DNA from: Actinomyces denticolens | GTDB lineage: Bacteria > Actinomycetota > Actinomycetes > Actinomycetales > Actinomycetaceae | Length of the DNA: 42,029 nt | NCBI RefSeq assembly: GCF_002072185.1 | Contig: NZ_MVIW01000026.1 | Location: 1-42,029, forward strand | Reading direction: 5' to 3' | Part shown: one piece after another, positions 10,459 to 19,158 of the stretch | Position numbering within the stretch: position 1 is the first letter of the stretch | How the letters are laid out: each line of letters starts with the position of its first letter | Notes under the pieces: generated by a model | Seen by the model: the letters and a program-made list of their open reading frames with translations, nothing else | The model's database searches: none | Told to the model about the DNA's origin: nothing | Made by a program: the position numbers and the translations under genes

Positions 10459-11880
10459 TCAGGAGCGCTGGAGCACCGCGATCGTCTCGAAGTGATGGGT
10501 GTGGGGGAACATGTCGAGGGCTCGCAGGCCCTCCAGCCGGTAGCCGCCGCGCAGCAGCGAGCCCAGGTCCCTGGCCAGGGCCGCGGGGTCGCAGGCCACC
10601 AGCACGACACGCCCGGGGCCCACCTCCACGATCGCCTCGATGACGTCCCTGCCCGCGCCCTGGCGGGGAGGGTCGAGGACGACGACGTCGGCGCGCCCGT
10701 CCTCACCGGGCCCGAAGGATCGCCCGAGCTCGGCCACCGAGGCGCCCGTCACCCGGCCCGCCATCAGGCGAGTCGAGCGAGCCGGGCGCAGGTTGCGGTC
10801 GGCGTCGCGCACCGCGCGCTCGGAGCCCTCCAGGGAGATGACCTCGCCGGCCAGCAGGGCCAGCGGGAGGGTGAGCAGGCCCGAGCCGGAGTAGAGCTCC
10901 AGGACGCGGGGCCCTCCCGGACGGCCGGCGCCGGAGGCGTCCGCCCCGCCCGCCTCGTCGCCCAGGGCGCTGCGGGTCACGGCCTCCACGAGGACCCTGG
11001 GGGCGTCCCGGTGGATCTGCCAGAAGGCGTCGGCGCGCACCGTGTAGCGCAGCTCCCCCAGACCGAGGCCCGAAGCGTCGACGGACTCGTCCACCCGCTG
11101 CCTGCTCATGGGGCGCCCGGTGGCCGACAGGACAGTGCCGTCGACGATGACGACGGGGGCGCCGTCGCTGGGGGCGACGGCCTCGACATGCCGCGCCCCG
11201 GCCAGGCGCCGGCGCCAGGAGCCGCGCGCGGTCAGGCCCAGATCCCGGATGGCGGGGACCGCCAGTGGGAGGTGTCGCACGGGCAGGATCGTCGCCGAGC
11301 GGAAGGCATGCATGCCGGGGGCGCCGTTCTCGTCGATGGCGAGCTCGATGCGGGTGCGGGTGCCGGTGCCCGCCAGGGCGCGGGCGCGGGGGTCCTCGTC
11401 GGCCTCGGCGGCCGCCTCACCGGGCATGGGCTCGACGGGCACGCCGCCGGGAGGCGTCGAGGAGGGCAGGGCCAGGACGGCCTCGGCAACCTCCGGTCCG
11501 CCGATGCGGCGCAGGCAGTCGGCCAGGACCCATCGCTTCCAGGTGCGCTGAGCGGGCAGGGCCACATGGGACAGCTCCCCTCCGCCGACCCCACCGGGAC
11601 CGGCCTCGGGCCACACCGGCTCGACCCGGTCCGGGGAGGCGGTGAGCACCTCGACGGCGTCGGCGCGCCACATCTTGGAGGTCCTGGCGGTGATGCGCGC
11701 CCGCACGGTCTCCCCGGGCAGCGCGTGGCGCACGAAGACCACGCGGCCTCCCGGTTCCCCCTGGGGCCGGGCGACGCAATGCCCGCCGTGGGCGGGGGCC
11801 CCGACGACGAGGGTCATCTCCTCCGGGGTCGCGCCGGCATCGGGGACCGCCGCCCGATGGGGCGCTCGACGGCCGCTCAT
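10459..11880 (-). CDS. TrmA/RlmCD-family class I SAM-dependent RNA methyltransferase
   Basis: RNA m5U-type methyltransferase of 473 aa. An N-terminal TRAM-like OB domain (residues about 15-80: [25 protein letters not shown]) is followed by a methyltransferase domain with [16 protein letters not shown] for SAM binding and [11 protein letters not shown]. The catalytic cysteine is in [12 protein letters not shown], and the C-terminus has the typical FPHTHHFET. Synteny with M. tuberculosis Rv2689c supports a 23S rRNA or tRNA uridine substrate; which base is modified cannot be decided. The start overlaps the permease stop by 4 nt (ATGA at 11877-11880), so it is the downstream gene of that operon. 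Confidence 0.88.
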   Translation of the reverse strand: MSGRRAPHRAAVPDAGATPEEMTLVVGAPAHGGHCVARPQGEPGGRVVFVRHALPGETVRARITARTSKMWRADAVEVLTASPDRVEPVWPEAGPGGVGGGELSHVALPAQRTWKRWVLADCLRRIGGPEVAEAVLALPSSTPPGGVPVEPMPGEAAAEADEDPRARALAGTGTRTRIELAIDENGAPGMHAFRSATILPVRHLPLAVPAIRDLGLTARGSWRRRLAGARHVEAVAPSDGAPVVIVDGTVLSATGRPMSRQRVDESVDASGLGLGELRYTVRADAFWQIHRDAPRVLVEAVTRSALGDEAGGADASGAGRPGGPRVLELYSGSGLLTLPLALLAGEVISLEGSERAVRDADRNLRPARSTRLMAGRVTGASVAELGRSFGPGEDGRADVVVLDPPRQGAGRDVIEAIVEVGPGRVVLVACDPAALARDLGSLLRGGYRLEGLRALDMFPHTHHFETIAVLQRS

Positions 11881-13958
11881 GCCCTCTCCCCCGCGCCGGC
11901 GGGCGCCTCGGCGCCGCGGCGGCGGGCGCGCGATCCGCGGCGCACCGCCTCATCGGCGTCGACGATGCCGACCGCCGACGGGAGGCGCCGCTCCTGGCGG
12001 GCCTGGCGCATCCCGGGAGCGCCCAGCTGCCAGGGCACGGAGGCCACGACCACTCCGGGGGTGAACAGGAGCGCCGTCTTGATCCGCAGCGCCATCTGGT
12101 TGTGCAGCGCCTGCTCCCACCAGTGCTTGACGAGGTACTCGGGGATGAAGACGACGACCAGGTCGCGCGGGGACTCGCGGCGCACCGAGCGCACGTAGGC
12201 GATGACCGAGCGGGTGATATCGCGGTAGGGCGAGTCGAGGACGGTCAGGGGAACCTGGAGGTCGGCCTCGTCCCAGTCGTCCAGGAGCTGGGCGGCGCGG
12301 TCGTCGCCGATGTCCACGGTGAGGGCCTCGATCGACGTCGGGTTCGTGGACAGGGCGTAGGTGAGGGCCCGCAGGGCCGGCTTGTGGAGGCTGGAGGCGA
12401 GGACGATGGCGTGGACGTGGGCGGGGAGCACGCGGGAGTCGTGCAGGTCGGTGATGGCCAGTTCCTCGTGGACCCTGTCGTAGTGGCGGTGGATCCGGTT
12501 CATCACCAGGAAGATGATCGCCATGATCGTCAGCGTGATCCACGCGCCGCGGGTCAGCTTGGTGATGAGCACGACGATGAGCACGAGGCCCGTCGCCCCC
12601 AGGCCGATGCTGTTGACGATCCGGGAGCGGCTCATCCGGGAGCGCTCGCGGGCATCGGTGGCGGTGGCCAGTTCCCGGGTCCAGTGGCGCACCATGCCGA
12701 TCTGGGACAGGGTGAAGGAGATGAACACGCCCACGATGTAGAGCTGGATGAGGCGGTTCGTATCCGCCTCGAAGCCGATGATGAACGCGATCGCCCCGAG
12801 CCACAGGGCGATGATCCCGTTGGAGTAGGCCAGCCGGTCACCACGCTGGGTGAGCTGGCGCGGCAGGAAGCCGTCGGTGGCCAGGACGCTCGCCAGGACG
12901 GGGAAGCCGTTGAAGGCCGTGTTGGCGGCGAGGACCAGGATGAGGCCGGTCACGGCTGTCACCAGGTAGAACATGGGGCTGAAGCCGGCGAACACGGTGG
13001 CGGCCAGCTGGCCGATGACCGGGTCCTGGTGGTAGTCCTCCCCCACGGGCAGGCCATGGGAGGTGAGTTGGGTGGCGGGGTCCTCCACCATGTGAACGCC
13101 GGTGGCCCCGGCCAGGTGGATGATGGACAGGAGCATGGCCGCCGCGATGGCCCCGAGCATGAGCAGCGTCGTCGCCGCGTTCTTGGACTTGGGCCGCTGG
13201 AAGCTGGGGACGCCGTTGGAGATGGCCTCCACGCCGGTCAGGGCGGCGCAGCCCGAGGAGAAGGCCCTCAGGATGAGGAAGGCGCCGGCCAGCCCCGTCA
13301 GCCCGGAGTCCCATCCGGGCCCGGCGACGACGTCGAAGGCCGAGGACTCCGCCCTGCCCAGCGTCCCCAGGGCCTCCTGGACGAAGCCGGTGACGGCCAG
13401 GGCCCCGATGGCGATCATGTAGACGTAGGTGGGGATGGCGAAGGCGCCGCCCGCCTCACGTGTGCCGCGCAGGTTGAGCAGCGCCAGGATGGTGGACACG
13501 CCGACGGCGATCTCCACCTTGTAGGGGGCGGCCGCGGGCAGGGCGGTCACCAGGTAGGAGGAGCCCGAGGAGATCGACACCGCGACGGTCAGGACGTAGT
13601 CGGCCAGCAGCGCCGAGGCCACGGCGAGGCCGGCGTGGGAGCCCAGGTTCGTGGAGACGACCTCGTAATCGCCGCCGCCGGAGGGGTAGGCGTGAACGGT
13701 CTGCCGATAGGAGGCCACCACGATGAGCAGCACGCCGACGACGGCCACCGCGACCCAGGGGGACAGTGCCGTGGCGGCCACGCCCGCCACGGCGAGGGTC
13801 ACGATCACCTCGTCCGGGGCGTAGCCCACCGACGAGAGCGCGTCGGAGGCGAATACGGGAAGGGCGATCCGCTTGGGCAGGAGGGTCTCGCCGAGCGCCC
13901 CACTGGGCACGGGGCGTCCGACGAGGAGCCGCTTGACGCGGTCGGCGAAGTCACGCAC
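11877..13958 (-). CDS. APC-superfamily permease, KimA-like potassium transporter candidate
   Basis: Integral membrane permease of 693 aa. The first ~470 residues hold about 12 membrane segments, with the conserved LPKRIALPVFASDALSSVGYA at the start and YPSGGGDYEV. A hydrophilic cytosolic domain of about 200 residues follows. This matches the KimA/YdaO-type potassium transporters, and the gene is divergent from two TrkA-like genes exactly as Rv2690c is from ceoB/ceoC. Potassium as substrate is therefore a strong inference, although amino-acid transport is the generic family label. I prefer the GTG at 13958: TAGCAT lies 8 nt upstream (leaderless start) and the N-terminal length fits the family. 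The ATG at 13988 (703 aa) is an alternative but lacks any start signal. Confidence 0.85.
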   Translation of the reverse strand: MRDFADRVKRLLVGRPVPSGALGETLLPKRIALPVFASDALSSVGYAPDEVIVTLAVAGVAATALSPWVAVAVVGVLLIVVASYRQTVHAYPSGGGDYEVVSTNLGSHAGLAVASALLADYVLTVAVSISSGSSYLVTALPAAAPYKVEIAVGVSTILALLNLRGTREAGGAFAIPTYVYMIAIGALAVTGFVQEALGTLGRAESSAFDVVAGPGWDSGLTGLAGAFLILRAFSSGCAALTGVEAISNGVPSFQRPKSKNAATTLLMLGAIAAAMLLSIIHLAGATGVHMVEDPATQLTSHGLPVGEDYHQDPVIGQLAATVFAGFSPMFYLVTAVTGLILVLAANTAFNGFPVLASVLATDGFLPRQLTQRGDRLAYSNGIIALWLGAIAFIIGFEADTNRLIQLYIVGVFISFTLSQIGMVRHWTRELATATDARERSRMSRSRIVNSIGLGATGLVLIVVLITKLTRGAWITLTIMAIIFLVMNRIHRHYDRVHEELAITDLHDSRVLPAHVHAIVLASSLHKPALRALTYALSTNPTSIEALTVDIGDDRAAQLLDDWDEADLQVPLTVLDSPYRDITRSVIAYVRSVRRESPRDLVVVFIPEYLVKHWWEQALHNQMALRIKTALLFTPGVVVASVPWQLGAPGMRQARQERRLPSAVGIVDADEAVRRGSRARRRGAEAPAGAGERA

Positions 13959-13966
13959 GAACCCGA

Positions 13967-13972
13967 ATGCTA
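13967..13972 (-). promoter_or_regulatory. Putative -10 of the KimA-like permease gene
   Basis: Minus-strand TAGCAT, 8 nt before the GTG at 13958, consistent with a leaderless or near-leaderless transcript. No clear -35 is seen. Confidence 0.35.
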
Positions 13973-14005
13973 TGCCCGCGCTCGGCATCGGCCAAGAAGG
14001 AGGAG

Positions 14006-14011
14006 TACGGT
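14006..14011 (+). promoter_or_regulatory. Putative leaderless -10 of the first trkA gene
   Basis: TACGGT, exactly 6 nt before the GTG at 14018. The purine run AGGAGG just upstream is 14 nt from the start, too far for a normal ribosome-binding site. Confidence 0.5.
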
Positions 14012-14017
14012 TCGGTC

Positions 14018-14683
14018 GTGCACTTCGTCATCATGGGTTGCGGACGGGTCGGCGCCTCCATGGCCGCCCAGTTGGACCGCATGGGCCATTCCGTGGCCGT
14101 CATCGACCGGAACTCCGACGCCTTCCGGCGTCTTCCGAAGGATTTCAACGGCCGCAAGGTCAAGGGCGTGGGCTTCGACCGCGATGCCCTGGAGCAGGCC
14201 GGGATCGACGAGGCCTACGCCTTCGCCGCCGTGTCCAACGGCGACAACTCCAACATCGTCTCGGCCCGCGTGGCGCGCGAGACCTTCGGCGTGGAGCACG
14301 TGGTCGCCAGGATCTACGACGCCAACCGCGCCGACGTCTACGAGCGGCTCGGCATCCCGACGGTCGCGACGGTGCGCCGCACGGCCGACCAGATGATGCG
14401 CTGGATCCTGCCCGGGGGCTCGGCCAGGGAGGCGGAGGACCCCTCGGGCGCGGTCTGCCTCGTCCAGCCCGACGCGTCATCGGGGTGGGTGGGCGTCTCC
14501 GTGGCGACGATCGAGGATCGCCTCGGCGCCCGCGTCGCCTGGATCTCCCGCGGCTCGGGGGCCATCGTGCCCGAGCCCGGCACGCTCCTCCAGGAGCACG
14601 ACCGCCTCCACCTGGCGGTGGCCACCGAGCGCATCGCCGCTGTGCAGCGCGTCCTGTCCCGCCCACCCGTCCAGGAGGCCTGA
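14018..14683 (+). CDS. trkA: TrkA-family potassium uptake regulator (CeoB-like)
   Basis: RCK-type regulatory subunit of a potassium transporter, 221 aa. The N-terminal Rossmann domain has the nucleotide-binding motif IMGCGRVGASMA (residues 5-16) and the acidic strand end VIDRNSDAF. A C-terminal RCK_C domain starts near residue 140 (GVSVATIEDRLG). GTG 14018 was chosen because the first beta strand begins immediately and a TACGGT box lies 6 nt upstream. It is followed after only 3 nt by a paralogous trkA gene and is divergent from the KimA-like permease; the three probably make one potassium-uptake system, as ceoB/ceoC with Rv2690c in mycobacteria. Confidence 0.88.
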   Translation: MHFVIMGCGRVGASMAAQLDRMGHSVAVIDRNSDAFRRLPKDFNGRKVKGVGFDRDALEQAGIDEAYAFAAVSNGDNSNIVSARVARETFGVEHVVARIYDANRADVYERLGIPTVATVRRTADQMMRWILPGGSAREAEDPSGAVCLVQPDASSGWVGVSVATIEDRLGARVAWISRGSGAIVPEPGTLLQEHDRLHLAVATERIAAVQRVLSRPPVQEA

Positions 14684-14686
14684 GCC

Positions 14687-15352
14687 ATGAAGATCCTCAT
14701 CGCCGGAGCGGGCAGCGCGGGGCGCTCCATCAGCCGCGAGCTCATCAGCCACGGCCACGAGGTCACGCTCGTGGACCGCTCGGCCGAGGCCATGCGCCTG
14801 TCCTCCGTCCCGGACGCCGACTGGCAGCTCGCCGACGCCTGCGATATCGAGGCCCTGGAGGACGCCGGGGCCGGGGAGTGCGACGTCGTTGTGGCCGCCA
14901 CGGGGGATGACAAGGCCAACCTGGTCATCTCCCTGCTGTGCAAGACCGAGTACGGGGTCCCCCGCACGGTGGCGCGCGTCAACAACCCGAAGAACGAGTG
15001 GCTCTTCGACGAGACCTGGGGCGTGGACGTGGCCGTCTCGACGCCGCGGATCATGACGTCGCTCGTGGAGGAGGCCGTGAGCGTCGGCTCCCTGGTCTCC
15101 CTGTTCACCTTCCACCAGTCCGGCGCCTTCATGCACGAGCTGACCCTCCCGGACGACTCCCCCATGATCGGCGAGCTCGTCTCCTCGGTCGTCCTCCCGC
15201 CGCACACGGTGCTCACCGCGATCCTGCGCGAGTACCGGCCGATCACTCCGGATGAGGACGAGCGCTTCGAACGCGGGGACGAGCTCATCTTCCTGACCGC
15301 CAAGGAGGGCGAGGTCACGCTGTCGGAGCTCCCGGAGATCTTCAACGCCTGA
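14687..15352 (+). CDS. trkA: TrkA-family potassium uptake regulator (CeoC-like)
   Basis: Second TrkA protein, also 221 aa, paralogous to its neighbour. N-terminal GAGSAGRSISREL is the NAD(H)/ATP-binding loop, and D30 in LVDRS ends strand 2. A C-terminal RCK_C domain follows (LTLPDDSPMIGELV ... FERGDELIFLTAKEG). Only 3 nt separate it from the preceding trkA, so the two are co-transcribed and likely form a heteromeric cytoplasmic ring on the transporter. It is convergent with the DUF3159 operon. Confidence 0.88.
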   Translation: MKILIAGAGSAGRSISRELISHGHEVTLVDRSAEAMRLSSVPDADWQLADACDIEALEDAGAGECDVVVAATGDDKANLVISLLCKTEYGVPRTVARVNNPKNEWLFDETWGVDVAVSTPRIMTSLVEEAVSVGSLVSLFTFHQSGAFMHELTLPDDSPMIGELVSSVVLPPHTVLTAILREYRPITPDEDERFERGDELIFLTAKEGEVTLSELPEIFNA

Positions 15353-15363
15353 TCGCCGCCCCG

Positions 15364-15394
15364 GGCCGCCTCCGGCGAGGGCGGGGAGGCGGCC
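15364..15394. terminator. Bidirectional hairpin terminator
   Basis: GGCCGCCTCC (15364-15373) pairs perfectly with GGAGGCGGCC (15385-15394), 10 bp, 11-nt loop, 11 nt after the trkA stop and before the convergent DUF3159 gene. Confidence 0.65.
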
Positions 15395-15445
15395 GCGCGC
15401 CCGGCCGGTGGAGGGCGCTTCGGTGGAGGGCCGGTCGGCCGCTCC

Positions 15446-16156
15446 TCACCGGCCGCGGGGCCGCACCAGGAGCCAGACGATCCACAGGGTCAGCGCGTAC
15501 AGGGGCAGCCCCAGGATGATCCTGGCCGCTCCGAGCGGCCCGACGGCGCCCGCCAGGTACAGGGGCAGCTCGATGATCAGCCGCAGGGCGAACATGCCCG
15601 CCAGCACGATGGTGCCCCAGGTGTAGCGGCGCCGATCGCCCCGCAGCGCCGGGTCCTTGCGCCAGGCGGTCCAGCCCGCGCCGTCCTCGCCGTCGGTGGT
15701 GGCCCGCCACAGGCCCATGAGGACCCCCACGAGCGGCCAGCGCAGCGCCAGGGAGCCCGCGGTGACCGCGAGCCAGCCGGCGTTGATGAGCAGGCCCGTG
15801 ATGTAGAAGTCCTCGGCCCTGCCCGTGCGCCAGGCCCAGGCGGCCGAGATGATGGCCAGGGCCGCCCCGCCGATGACCTGGGTGAGGCCCTGGCGGGCGG
15901 CCAGGCGCGCCATGAGGCCGACGGCGCTGATGGCCAGGGAGGCCACGAGCGCTGGGATGAGGGCGGAGGGGCGCAGGGCGACGATGGTGACGAAGATGAG
16001 CGTGGGGGCGACCGACTCGATGATTCCGCGCCAGCCGCCCACGGCGGTCGAGACGTCGAAGGCCTGGGCGCCGATCGCGCCCAGCCCGCCCGCGGGCCTC
16101 GCCAGGCCCTCCTCCCGGGCGCCGGGCCCCGGCTCGGAAGCGTGTTCGCGGCTCAT
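15446..16156 (-). CDS. DUF3159 family membrane protein
   Basis: Conserved actinobacterial integral membrane protein of 236 aa, about six hydrophobic segments from residue 45 onward; no function is known. The N-terminal ~35 residues are hydrophilic. It matches the position of Rv2693c in the mycobacterial potassium/OB-fold locus. The ATG at 16156 overlaps the stop of the OB-fold gene by 4 nt, so it is the last gene of an operon running DUF3710, OB-fold, DUF3159. Longer upstream reading in this frame is a shadow. Confidence 0.82.
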   Translation of the reverse strand: MSREHASEPGPGAREEGLARPAGGLGAIGAQAFDVSTAVGGWRGIIESVAPTLIFVTIVALRPSALIPALVASLAISAVGLMARLAARQGLTQVIGGAALAIISAAWAWRTGRAEDFYITGLLINAGWLAVTAGSLALRWPLVGVLMGLWRATTDGEDGAGWTAWRKDPALRGDRRRYTWGTIVLAGMFALRLIIELPLYLAGAVGPLGAARIILGLPLYALTLWIVWLLVRPRGR

Positions 16157-16539
16157 CGTCGGGCGCTCAGCAGTTCGTAGGCGGGGTTGAAGATCGTGGG
16201 CCTGGTGCGGCCGGCGACGACCATCCCCTCCACCAGCAGGCGCGCGCCGGGCTCGATGCCCACGATACGGCGGCGCCCCATCCACACCAGGTCCACCGAG
16301 CCGGTCCCGTCGAAGAGCTGGCCGACGAGCACCGGGCGGGCCTCGGAGGGGCGGTAGGTGACGGCGCGCAGCACGCCGGTGACGCGCACGCGCCGTCGGG
16401 GGACGATGCCGGCGATCTCCACGGCGCCGAGGCGCTCCAGTCGGGCCCCCGCGGCGCGGGCCTCGTCGTCGGCGTCGAGGTCCTCCCGGCTTCGGCCAAG
16501 GGATCCCAGGCGGGCGAGCAGCCCCGAGGCCGGGCTCAT
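16153..16539 (-). CDS. OB-fold nucleic-acid-binding domain protein
   Basis: Small protein of 128 aa. Residues 40-120 form an OB-fold of the type seen in the RecG wedge domain (VRVTGVLRAVTYRP ... LVGQLFDGTGSVDLVWMGRRRIVGIEPGARLLVEGMV is the region concerned, read in pieces). It corresponds to Rv2694c. Nucleic-acid binding is expected from the fold; the target is unknown. Overlapping stops and starts on both sides (16153-16156 and 16536-16539) make it the middle gene of a translationally coupled operon. Confidence 0.82.
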   Translation of the reverse strand: MSPASGLLARLGSLGRSREDLDADDEARAAGARLERLGAVEIAGIVPRRRVRVTGVLRAVTYRPSEARPVLVGQLFDGTGSVDLVWMGRRRIVGIEPGARLLVEGMVVAGRTRPTIFNPAYELLSARR

Positions 16540-17273
16540 CGGACCTCGGCGATGGTGGGGCCGGGGGCGAGGGTGTCCAGGCCGGGCAGGTCCTCGACCT
16601 GGGGCGCCGTCACGGCGCCGGGGATGTGGAGGGGGAGGATCTCGCGCGGGGGCCGGGCCGCGCCGTCGCGCACGACGACGACGCCCCGGAAGACGTCGCG
16701 CAGTTCGCGGGCGGCGGCGTCGTCGACGGCGGCGGGGCCCTGGAGCACGCCGCGCAGGAACCAGCGGGGGCCGTCGACCCCGAGGAAGCGGACCTGGACC
16801 GTGCCGGTGGCGCCCTCGGCGTTGCGCACGGGGACCTCGGCGATGATCTCGATGCCGTTCTCGCCTTCGACCTCCTGGGTGCGGGCCCGGGCGCGGCCGA
16901 GCTCGTCGAGGATGTCGGCGCGGAGCTCATCCCAGATCCCCTCGGTGCGGGGGGCGGCGAAGGCGCGCAGCTCGAGCGTCGAGCCGCCCAGGACGAGGGA
17001 GACGGCCTGGATGCCGCCGCCGGGGCCGGGGGACTCCATGCGCAGCTGCATGCCGTCGACGGCGGGGACCCGCAGGGAGCCCAGGTCGATGCGGTTGTCG
17101 TCGCCGTCGTCGCCGACCTCTTCGGAGTCCCAGGGGCCGTTGGCCGGGCGGGCGGGGCCCTCCTGGGGTGCCTCGACGAGGGCATCGTCGCCGTCCCCGG
17201 GGGAGCCGGCGGAGCCCCCGGAGGGGGCGTCATCATTGCCGCGCTCGCTCTTGCGGCGGGAGAACAGTGCCAT
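16536..17273 (-). CDS. DUF3710 family protein
   Basis: Conserved actinobacterial protein of 245 aa, function unknown (compare Rv2696c). The first ~60 residues are a charged, disordered Gly/Asp/Glu-rich tail; the globular part runs from about residue 60 (IDLGSLRVPAVDGMQLRM) and includes WFLRGVLQGPAA. The ATG at 17273 follows AAGGAG on the minus strand. First gene of the DUF3710-OB-DUF3159 operon. In many relatives dUTPase and DUF3093 genes lie between this gene and DUF4193; here only 41 nt separate them. Confidence 0.82.
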   Translation of the reverse strand: MALFSRRKSERGNDDAPSGGSAGSPGDGDDALVEAPQEGPARPANGPWDSEEVGDDGDDNRIDLGSLRVPAVDGMQLRMESPGPGGGIQAVSLVLGGSTLELRAFAAPRTEGIWDELRADILDELGRARARTQEVEGENGIEIIAEVPVRNAEGATGTVQVRFLGVDGPRWFLRGVLQGPAAVDDAAARELRDVFRGVVVVRDGAARPPREILPLHIPGAVTAPQVEDLPGLDTLAPGPTIAEVR

Positions 17274-17314
17274 GGGGGCTCCTTCGGTACGGGGTTCCTG
17301 GGCGCGGTCGGCCG

Positions 17315-17623
17315 TCAGCCGGCGCAGTCGGTGCACACCGGCAGTCCGGTGGCGTCATCGATGTAGGCGAGCTGGCTGCGGTGGTGGACGAGGAAGCACT
17401 CCGAGCAGGTGAACTCGTCCTCGAGCTGGGGCACCACGTGAACGCTCAGCTCCTCGCGGGACAGGTCGGCGCCGGGGAGCTCGAAGCCCTCCGCGACCTC
17501 GTTCTCATCCTCCTCGATCGCCTCGGAGGACTGATCCTTCTGCCTGGCGGCGGTCAGTTCCTCGATGGAATCGGCTTCGGGCTCGTCATCGTGCTTACGC
17601 GGGGCGTCGTAGTCGGTCGCCAT
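17315..17623 (-). CDS. DUF4193 family zinc-ribbon protein
   Basis: Small acidic protein of 102 aa conserved across actinobacteria (compare Rv2699c). The C-terminus carries two CxxC knuckles, C73/C76 (CSEC) and C97/C100 (CTDC), so a structural zinc is expected. The N-terminal 60 residues are rich in Asp and Glu. Function is not known. The promoter at 17739-17766 lies upstream, with an operator-like palindrome inside it. Confidence 0.88.
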   Translation of the reverse strand: MATDYDAPRKHDDEPEADSIEELTAARQKDQSSEAIEEDENEVAEGFELPGADLSREELSVHVVPQLEDEFTCSECFLVHHRSQLAYIDDATGLPVCTDCAG

Positions 17624-17738
17624 GGGCCACGTCACTCTCTCTCGTCGACGGCTCGTCACGCGGGCTCCGGCAGCAGGGGCACTACCGGGCAGGCCCGCCT
17701 CCACGCAGAGGCGGTCCCGTTCAGAGCAGGGCACGCGC

Positions 17739-17766
17739 ACCATAGCACCGCTGAGGATCAGCGCAA
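17739..17766 (-). promoter_or_regulatory. Putative promoter of the DUF4193 gene with internal palindrome
   Basis: Minus-strand TTGCGC (17761-17766) and TATGGT (17739-17744), spacer 16 nt. The spacer is almost filled by the perfect palindrome CGCTGA-GGA-TCAGCG (17749-17763 on the plus strand), positioned as a repressor site would be. Confidence 0.5.
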
Positions 17767-17891
17767 GCCCCTCCGGGACGGGGCGCCCTGCCCAGTCCGG
17801 AAACGGCTCACCGGCGGGCCTCCCCGGCATCGCCGCCACGTGATGGCAGGCTGTTCCCTGGAACGAGAGATCCTTGAGGAGGCACATTGCC

Positions 17892-19109
17892 ATGATCGAG
17901 CTCGAGCTCCTGGGCGCGAACGGCGACACGGTCGTTCTGACGGACGCCGATGGTGAGCGCTACAGCGTTGTGATCGACGACGCCCTGCGCGCCGCGGTGC
18001 GTCGTGACCGAATCGCCGCCCTGCCTCAGCCCACGGACGCCGCGCCGATGGACGCCCCCGTGCGCCCCAAGGACCTCCAGTCCCTCATGCGGGCCGGGGC
18101 CTCGGCGGAGGAGGTGTCCGCCGCCACCGGCATGGACCTGGAGCACGTGCGCAAGTACGAGGGCCCGGTCATCGCCGAGCGCCGGTGGGCCGTCCAGCAG
18201 GCCCAGGCCTGCCGCATCGGCTGGGGCAAGGACTCCCCCATCCTGGGCGACCTCGTCGTCGACCGCCTGGCCACCCGCGCCGTCACGCCCGCCAGCCTGG
18301 AATGGGACGCGATGCGTCAGGGGCGCGACCCCTGGCGCATCTCCCTCACCTTCGTCCAGGGCGCCCAGGAGAAGCAGGCGCGCTGGCTGCTCGACCTCTC
18401 CGCGCGCACCGTGACCGCCCTCGACGACGAGGCCCGGTGGCTGACCGAGGCGGCCTCGCCGTCATCGCGGCGCGCCGACGTCTTCGACCAGGATGACGCC
18501 TCACCGGCGCCGGCCGCCCCCCGGTCCTCGCTGCGCACCAGTCGCACGGTGCCCACGGGTCTGCCCGCCGTGGACAAGGTGGAGGGCCAGGGCCCGCGGC
18601 CCGGGGCCGCCCCCGCAATGGATCCCACCGACGCTCTCCTGGCGGACCTGGCCTCCAGCCGAGGACGGCGCGTGGAGCTCGAGATCCCCGACGACGAGGA
18701 CCCAGTCGGCGCCGGCCCGGAGCCCGCCGCCGAGGACTCGTCCCAGGGGCAGGCCCAGGTGCTGTCCATGGAGGGGCGCCGGCGCCGCGCCAAGAAGGGC
18801 TCCTCCAACCACCCCGCCGGCAAGCGCAGGGGCGCCCAGGGCGGCGCGGCCGAGGGCCGGGAGGACGGCTCCGACGCGGGGGAGCCGGAGAGCAGCGGCG
18901 AGAAGGGCTCCCGATCCCGGCGCGGCAAGGCCATCGAGCCCGAGGACATCTCCGACCCCACCACGGAGGTCGCCGCAGTGGCCCGCGTCAGCGGCGTCCA
19001 CCAGGAGGCGCTCCCCGAGATGCCGCAGGCCCCCTCCAAGCCCAAGCGGCGCGCGCGCCGCTCCGTGCCCTCCTGGGACGAGATCGTCTTCGGCGCCAGG
19101 CCCGAGTAG
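17892..19109 (+). CDS. sepH: Septation protein SepH (DUF3071)
   Basis: Cell-division protein of 405 aa. In Streptomyces SepH binds FtsZ and stimulates its assembly. The conserved N-terminal DUF3071 domain (residues 1 to about 165, MIELELLGANGD, LTDADGERYS) contains a helix-turn-helix-like segment at about 60-100 (GASAEEVSAATG ... GPVIAERRW). The remaining C-terminal half is disordered and charged, ending in RRSVPSWDEIVFG, a conserved tail. The ATG at 17892 is 9 nt after GAGGAGG. An in-frame ATG at 17874 lies inside that ribosome-binding site and is rejected. Confidence 0.92.
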   Translation: MIELELLGANGDTVVLTDADGERYSVVIDDALRAAVRRDRIAALPQPTDAAPMDAPVRPKDLQSLMRAGASAEEVSAATGMDLEHVRKYEGPVIAERRWAVQQAQACRIGWGKDSPILGDLVVDRLATRAVTPASLEWDAMRQGRDPWRISLTFVQGAQEKQARWLLDLSARTVTALDDEARWLTEAASPSSRRADVFDQDDASPAPAAPRSSLRTSRTVPTGLPAVDKVEGQGPRPGAAPAMDPTDALLADLASSRGRRVELEIPDDEDPVGAGPEPAAEDSSQGQAQVLSMEGRRRRAKKGSSNHPAGKRRGAQGGAAEGREDGSDAGEPESSGEKGSRSRRGKAIEPEDISDPTTEVAAVARVSGVHQEALPEMPQAPSKPKRRARRSVPSWDEIVFGARPE

Positions 19110-19114
19110 ACGGG

Positions 19115-19142
19115 CCCGGGGGCGGTGAGTCCCAGCCCCGGG
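19115..19142. terminator. Bidirectional hairpin terminator
   Basis: CCCGGGG (19115-19121) pairs with CCCCGGG (19136-19142) in the 49-nt gap between the convergent sepH and phosphodiesterase genes. Confidence 0.5.
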
Positions 19143-19158
19143 CGGTCCCCCCGCGCCG

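Noticed and set aside
10233-10706. N-terminal extension of the aconitase frame
   Set aside because: It overlaps the TrmA-like gene on the same strand and lacks family similarity; a TTG start with AGGAG at the right distance explains the true N-terminus.
12102-14396. 764-codon plus-strand frame opposite the KimA-like permease
   Set aside because: Low-complexity Gly/Asp/His shadow; crosses into the trkA gene in the wrong frame.
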